A stretch of 64,000 nt of DNA from NCBI RefSeq assembly GCF_014843355.1, contig NZ_CP062137.1, positions 868,001-932,000 of the forward strand, written 5' to 3'. The position numbers and the translations under genes are program-made. The stretch comes from Actinobacillus sp. GY-402 (GTDB lineage Bacteria; Pseudomonadota; Gammaproteobacteria; Enterobacterales; Pasteurellaceae). The notes under the pieces were generated by a model that was not told the origin of the DNA, did not search any database, and worked only from the letters and a program-made list of their open reading frames with translations. Below, in pieces: positions 59,451-64,000 of this stretch (positions are counted from its first letter, which is position 1; every line of letters begins with the position of its first letter).

Positions 59451-60866
59451 TTACAGTAATTTTGATGCATACGTATAAACCTGTTGCAATAAATCCAATT
59501 TATCTTCATTACCGGTATATTCCATCACCAAATTTTGCATGCGCTGTTCGAAATCCGTTGCCTCTTTTTCCAATTTACGACGACGATATTTTTCCCACTG
59601 TAACTGCTCGCTGCGAGTCAGGGTTTTGAAGAAATGGCGGGCGCGATAATGAAAAATTAAATCGGGAATTCGTTTGTCTTCAAAAGTCAGTCCGTGTTCC
59701 GCCAGTTTTTCCGGCGGCAGTTGACGCAAAATAGCCAAATTATTTCTATCATTATTACTGAAAAATCCGCTATACAATTCTGTTTCCACATTATCGCTCG
59801 GTTCAAATTGGCGTTCTTCGCGAAAAATCTCTTCAATTTTTGACCGCACTTTGGCGGATTGACGTAGTTTTTGTAGATTTTCCAGGCAAAATTGACGGTC
59901 AATACCCAGCCGTTCGGCATTTTCCGGCAATAACGTTTTGGCCGGCGCCAGAATCGGACATTTATTGATATGCACCAGTTTTAACGGCACGGGAGATTTA
60001 CCTTGCGCTTCCAGTTCTTCTTTTTTGGTGTACAATGCCGTTCGTAACTCTTCTACGCTTTTATTGAGGAGATCGTCGATGTTTTGGCTTAAATCGCAGA
60101 CGATCACCGCATTTTGGTTCACGGGATGCCAAACCACAGGCGCTACCCAACTACAGTTTCCGCGGTAGTTCCCCAGCATGCCGGAAACATGCACCAACGG
60201 CGTCATTTCCGCTACATTAATAAGACGTTCGACTTCCCGTTTACCGCGATTTTCAAAGAAATACTGAAATAATTTCGGCTGTTTCCGTTTGATCAATTTC
60301 GCCATGGCGATGGTAGCGTATACGTCCGACATGGCATCATGCGCATTTTCATGGGCAATGCCGTTGGCTTGCGTGAGTTTTTCCAGGCGAAAACTCGGCA
60401 TACCGTCGTCGTCATACGCCCATTCGATGCCCTCAGGACGTAAAGCGTAGCAGGCGCGCACCACGTCCAGCAAATCCCAACGGGAATTGCCGTTTTTCCA
60501 ACTGTATTCATAAGGATCGATGAAATTGCGATAAAAGGTATAGCGGGTCATTTCATCATCATAACGAATGTTGTTATAACCCATGACGCAAGTATTAGGT
60601 CGGCTGAATTCCGCCAATACGGCGGCGGCAAATTCCGGTTCGGGCAAACCTTTTTCATTACATTTCTGCGGTGTGATGCCGGTCACCATCACCGCTTCCG
60701 GCGAAGGTAAATAATCGTTGGTTTGCTTGCAATACAGCATGACCGGTTCACCGATGACGTTAAAATCCGCATCGGTACGAATACCGGCAAATTGAGCCGG
60801 ACGATCGGTGGCCGGATTAATACCGAAACTTTCATAGTCGTAAATGAAAAAGGTGAAATCGCTCAT
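59451..60866 (-). CDS. sbcB: Exonuclease I
   Basis: 3'-5' single-strand DNA exonuclease used in recombination and mismatch repair. DEDD-type motifs are seen: FFIYDYESFGINPATDRPAQFAGIRTD (Exo I), NNIRYDDEMTRYTFYRN (Exo II) and NAHDAMSDVYATIAMA (Exo III), followed by the SH3-like and C-terminal helical domains (472 aa in all). ATG 60866 gives MSDFTFF; an in-frame ATG 21 bases upstream is possible, and neither has a clear ribosome site. Confidence 0.94.
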   Translation of the reverse strand: MSDFTFFIYDYESFGINPATDRPAQFAGIRTDADFNVIGEPVMLYCKQTNDYLPSPEAVMVTGITPQKCNEKGLPEPEFAAAVLAEFSRPNTCVMGYNNIRYDDEMTRYTFYRNFIDPYEYSWKNGNSRWDLLDVVRACYALRPEGIEWAYDDDGMPSFRLEKLTQANGIAHENAHDAMSDVYATIAMAKLIKRKQPKLFQYFFENRGKREVERLINVAEMTPLVHVSGMLGNYRGNCSWVAPVVWHPVNQNAVIVCDLSQNIDDLLNKSVEELRTALYTKKEELEAQGKSPVPLKLVHINKCPILAPAKTLLPENAERLGIDRQFCLENLQKLRQSAKVRSKIEEIFREERQFEPSDNVETELYSGFFSNNDRNNLAILRQLPPEKLAEHGLTFEDKRIPDLIFHYRARHFFKTLTRSEQLQWEKYRRRKLEKEATDFEQRMQNLVMEYTGNEDKLDLLQQVYTYASKLL

Positions 60867-60885
60867 AAAATTTTGTGATAATTTC

Positions 60886-60918
60886 ATAAAAAAATCTGTA
60901 CCTAAAAAGATACAGATT
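60886..60918 (-). terminator. yegP-like gene terminator
   Basis: AATCTGTA / TACAGATT stem; on the minus strand it is followed by seven T residues and lies between the yegP-like gene and sbcB. Confidence 0.85.
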
Positions 60919-60935
60919 CTGTTATTAGGTTTTGT

Positions 60936-61277
60936 TTATTCGGCGGTTTTGTCTTTGATTTCCGTCGTTGCGGCATTATTCATCACGGATTTCACCCCGT
61001 TTTTCGCGGCTTCTTGTGAAGAATAATATTGGCTGCGCCCGATTTCTTGGTGATTTTTCGCTTTTAACACGAAATAAGGTTGATCGCTTTTTGTGGTTCT
61101 GAATTCAAAATTTGCTTCATCCACACCGTTTTTCCGCACGGATTCAATACCGTTTTCGGCAGAGGCTTTGGCTTTATAAAGCTCACTGGTTAAAATGATC
61201 TGGCCGTTTGCCGCAATCAAATTAAACATAAACTGACCGTCTTTCGCCGATTTAAGTTCATACCAACCGAGTGCCAT
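60936..61277 (-). CDS. YegP-family (DUF1508) protein
   Basis: 113-aa protein made of two tandem copies of the ~48-residue YegP unit: GWYELKSAKDGQFMFNLIAANGQIILTSE with SAENGIESVRKN, and NFEFRTTKSDQPYFVLKAKNHQEIGRSQ with AAKNGVKSVMNN. Function unknown. AAGGAG lies before ATG 61277. Confidence 0.9.
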   Translation of the reverse strand: MALGWYELKSAKDGQFMFNLIAANGQIILTSELYKAKASAENGIESVRKNGVDEANFEFRTTKSDQPYFVLKAKNHQEIGRSQYYSSQEAAKNGVKSVMNNAATTEIKDKTAE

Positions 61278-61359
61278 AATGTTTCTCCTTAATTTATGTG
61301 GGTAACCCACGCTTAAATCATAGACTTTTTGCCTAAATTTTCAATATGTTGAAGATAAT

Positions 61360-62229
61360 CTAGGCAAATAATTTTTCGCCGTAAAGCAAGAAAATCGCCA
61401 AAATACCGAATCCGATGCCGGCGCTATTGATTTTGCTGATACGTTCTTTGAAGAATAACGCCCCAACAACCGCCCCTAAACAAATTACCCCGATGTCCAT
61501 GCAGGCAAATACAATGGTCGGGTTTTCTTTAAAATGCTGATGAGCATAAATGTAAAATAAAATATTGCCGAAATTAAGGCATCCCAACAACATTCCGGCG
61601 ACAAAACTCGGCACCGTCCAACAAGTGCGTTTAATTATCAGATAAGAGAATACCAATATGGCCGCCAGGCTGAAAGCAATAAATAAACTGGTTGGAAACG
61701 CACCACCCATTAAAGCGATTTTCTTATACAAAATGCCCGACGTTCCCCAAATCAACCACACTCCGCCCAGTGCAAACGCGGCTTTTACCATATTGCCTAC
61801 CGTCCCCGCCGGTTTGAACAGTAAACAGAACAAAGCTAAAAACGCCACCGCCACGCCGGCAATCCGCAAATCCGTCAGCGTTTCACCAAAAATCACCACC
61901 GCAGCAATAATTTGCAGAAACAACGCTAAACGCTGAGCGGCGTCAGTACGCACAATTCCGCCGTATTCGATAGCTTTCGACATCACCATAAATCCCACCG
62001 GTAGCAATACGCCTAAAGTAAGAAAAATCGGCTTAGCTTCGCTTTGAATAAAAAATTCGGTAAAACTCAATCCGTTAAAATCCGGACGTAATAGAAAATA
62101 ACTCAGCGACAACGCCATGATGTAGCCAAAAGCAATCATCTGTTCCGTCACCACATTAAAGCGTTTACACAGTTTAAACAGCACCGAAACCGATACGCTG
62201 CAACAAATCGCTAAAACAAGAAAATGCAT
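61360..62229 (-). CDS. EamA-type (DMT superfamily) transporter
   Basis: 289-aa inner-membrane protein with about ten hydrophobic segments in two halves, starting HFLVLAICCSVSVSVLFKLC and ending with ISKINSAGIGFGILAIFLLYGEKLF. LQIIAAVVIFGETLTDLRIAGVAVAFLALF is the typical EamA half-repeat signature. Exporter of small metabolites is likely; substrate unknown. Confidence 0.8.
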   Translation of the reverse strand: MHFLVLAICCSVSVSVLFKLCKRFNVVTEQMIAFGYIMALSLSYFLLRPDFNGLSFTEFFIQSEAKPIFLTLGVLLPVGFMVMSKAIEYGGIVRTDAAQRLALFLQIIAAVVIFGETLTDLRIAGVAVAFLALFCLLFKPAGTVGNMVKAAFALGGVWLIWGTSGILYKKIALMGGAFPTSLFIAFSLAAILVFSYLIIKRTCWTVPSFVAGMLLGCLNFGNILFYIYAHQHFKENPTIVFACMDIGVICLGAVVGALFFKERISKINSAGIGFGILAIFLLYGEKLFA

Positions 62230-62257
62230 ACAACTTCCTTTTTATTGGCGGCACGTT

Positions 62258-62300
62258 AAAAGTGCGGTCAAAAATTAACGTATTTTTTCCCGCACTTTTT
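62258..62300. terminator. Terminator from inverted uptake signals after mukB
   Basis: AAAAGTGCGG and CCGCACTTTT arms with a 22-nt loop, downstream of mukB on the minus strand. Confidence 0.8.
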
Positions 62301-62309
62301 CGCCTGTTT

Positions 62310-64000
62310 TTAAGCTGCCGCCCCAAATCCGCGTAATCCGACCACGTGAACATGTTCCTGGTTGCCTGAAATTTTACGTACCAGTTTATAGGTCGTTCCT
62401 TTTTCCGGACTGATATTTTCAGGTGCGGCAATCAATAATTGCATATCCAAACGTTCGCATAATTCGAATAATGTGCTGATGGATTTGCCGTCCAGACGCG
62501 CCGCTTCGTCCAGGAACAATAAGCGACAAGGCAGAATATCTTTTCCGCGCAGACGCCGGCTTTCCTCTTCCCAGCTTTGTACCACCATAAGCAAAATCGA
62601 CATCCCCGTACCGATGGCTTCCCCGGTGGATAACGCGCCGCTTTCCGCCCGCAACCAGCCGTCCGCGCCCCGATACACTTCCACTTCCAGATTCAGATAA
62701 TTACGGTAATCCAGTAATTCTTCACCGATAGTTTGGGCGGTGCGTTGTCCCATGTCGATATGCGGATTCAGGCGTTGATACAACTTCGCGATGGCTTCGG
62801 AGAAAGTCATTCGATTGTCCGTAAATAAATCCTGATATTCTTCCTGATCACCGGATAACGCGTCCAGTAACATCGCATGGGTATCGCGAATATCCACCAC
62901 CAAACGCACGGATTTCACCTGTCCGAAAGCGATATTTTGTAATCCTTGATTGAGCATGCGAATGCGGTTTTGTTCCCGTTGAATGGTTTTACGCATAATA
63001 TTCGCCACCGATTCGGAACTGATCGCCAGTTTTTGTTCGCGGCCGGTCAGTTCGTCCGTCAAACGGTTGAGCTCGATTTCCATTTGTTCGATTGCGTCAA
63101 TCGGATCATCGGTTTTAATGATGTCCTGACGGATACGTTCGCGCAAATGTTGATACACGGCAATAAAGAATCGCACTTTATTTTCGGGTTTACGGCTGTC
63201 TTCGGAAAGACGCAATGCATCGCGCAGATATTCATTGTCGGCCACGGCCTGACGTAAAGCACCAAGCGCTTTATCCGACATTGAACGCAATTCGTCCGCC
63301 GACAAATATGCCAATTCACGACGATTCAGGCGTTTTTCCACATCGCTGTTACGCGACAAACGAGATACTACGCACCAACTTACTTTCGCCGCAACCACAA
63401 GTTCCCGCTGCTGTTTATAATCCCGTTCCGCTTTACGAATGCGACGGGTTAAATTCTCCGCTTCGCTTTCAATAAGGGTTAATTGTTTTTCAATGTAAGA
63501 ACGACGCTGGCGGTTAGCGGAAAGTTGTTGATAAAGTTCGTCTTTACGGATTCTTGCCCGCTCTTCCGCGCCTTCGTCTGCACGCACGCCTAATTCGTTG
63601 ACTTCGGTTAATAATTCTTTCAATAAATCATTTTTACTGTTGAAAGAACTCTGTAACTGAATAAATACTTGATTATATTGAGCAAATTGCGCCTGTTTTT
63701 GACGAAGCTGTTCGCGTTGTGCGTCACGCTGCGCTTGCATTTGCTCCAGACGTACGCGTAGCTGTTCGTTTAATCCGTTGCTTTCAGTTTGCACATTGTC
63801 TTCATAACTGAAATGCGCTTTGCGCTGTACTACGTCCGCTAAGGCAAAGGCTTTTTGCTGCGCTTGTTTTTGCATAGCGACGGCTTGGGCAAACTCCTCT
63901 TTTAAGCGCTCGTAATTTTCCGGATCGCTTTGCAATGTAGCGGCAATTGGCTCTAATTGTGACAACGTCGCGCCGTGCTGGCGGATGAAAATCTCGTCCT
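62310..64000 (-). CDS. mukB: MukB, chromosome condensin, C-terminal part
   Basis: SMC-like condensin subunit; only the last ~563 residues are in the window and the frame stays open past its edge (the codon at 63965 is not a real start). A long coiled coil ([20 protein letters not shown] region) leads to the C-terminal ATPase half, with the ABC signature [16 protein letters not shown] and Walker [14 protein letters not shown]. MukBEF organises the chromosome and acts with topoisomerase IV. Confidence 0.94.
   Translation of the reverse strand, partial: DEIFIRQHGATLSQLEPIAATLQSDPENYERLKEEFAQAVAMQKQAQQKAFALADVVQRKAHFSYEDNVQTESNGLNEQLRVRLEQMQAQRDAQREQLRQKQAQFAQYNQVFIQLQSSFNSKNDLLKELLTEVNELGVRADEGAEERARIRKDELYQQLSANRQRRSYIEKQLTLIESEAENLTRRIRKAERDYKQQRELVVAAKVSWCVVSRLSRNSDVEKRLNRRELAYLSADELRSMSDKALGALRQAVADNEYLRDALRLSEDSRKPENKVRFFIAVYQHLRERIRQDIIKTDDPIDAIEQMEIELNRLTDELTGREQKLAISSESVANIMRKTIQREQNRIRMLNQGLQNIAFGQVKSVRLVVDIRDTHAMLLDALSGDQEEYQDLFTDNRMTFSEAIAKLYQRLNPHIDMGQRTAQTIGEELLDYRNYLNLEVEVYRGADGWLRAESGALSTGEAIGTGMSILLMVVQSWEEESRRLRGKDILPCRLLFLDEAARLDGKSISTLFELCERLDMQLLIAAPENISPEKGTTYKLVRKISGNQEHVHVVGLRGFGAAA

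Overview
The window is 64 kb of a Pasteurellaceae chromosome (gammaproteobacterium). The basis is the density of the Haemophilus-type DNA uptake signal AAGTGCGGT (and its complement ACCGCACTT), often as inverted pairs acting as terminators, together with the gene content (xseB-ispA-dxs, xthA plus an HI0040-like gene, accD-folC, dapD, mukB). A Basfia/[Mannheimia] succiniciproducens-like organism fits best; the species is an inference.

Positions 1-21990 are housekeeping: ribD (cut by the window edge)-degS, tRNA-Lys(CUU), cobB, the isoprenoid operon xseB-ispA-dxs, two glycosyltransferase-type genes, moeA-moeB, xthA, accD-folC, gpmB-like, pepN, pyrD, trpH, a nitroreductase, dapD, a LEA-like repeat lipoprotein and ycgL.

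Positions 22020-35884 hold the main mobile feature: two nearly identical copies (6921 and 6916 bp) of a filamentous (inovirus) prophage in direct tandem, integrated at the chromosome dimer-resolution site dif. Each copy has a CTX/M13-like order: a divergent small ribbon-helix-helix-type repressor, gene II/X replication initiator, a 58-aa ORF, ssDNA-binding protein, a small membrane protein, major coat protein, terminator, two tiny membrane proteins, pIII-like adsorption protein, pVI, Zot/pI assembly ATPase and pIV secretin, then hairpins and the attachment site. A complete dif is rebuilt at the right end; hybrid XerC/XerD sites lie at the left end and between copies. Frameshifts differ between the copies: rep and major coat are broken in copy 2, while repressor, one tiny protein, pIII and Zot are broken in copy 1. 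Only the pair carries an intact version of every gene, although the clustering of the indels in homopolymers makes consensus error a serious alternative. In both copies the secretin signal peptide is out of frame and joined to the mature part only through a T TTT TTA slippery heptamer.

Positions 36119-41662 are a lactose unit (LacI-family repressor, LacY-type permease, LacZ) with three operator palindromes and two near-perfect CRP sites between repressor and permease. Then come a secreted protein of unknown function, DoxX, pirin, an alpha/beta hydrolase, a CitMHS citrate transporter, a B3/B4-domain protein and a periplasmic rhodanese. Positions 48788-54092 form a candidate amino-acid catabolic locus: two threonine-synthase-like PLP enzymes (the first frameshifted near its end), a GntP-family permease, a DauR/YheO-type regulator, RidA and a YbaK-type deacylase. 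The window closes with folE, asnS, topA, sbcB, a YegP-family gene, an EamA transporter and the 3' part of mukB.
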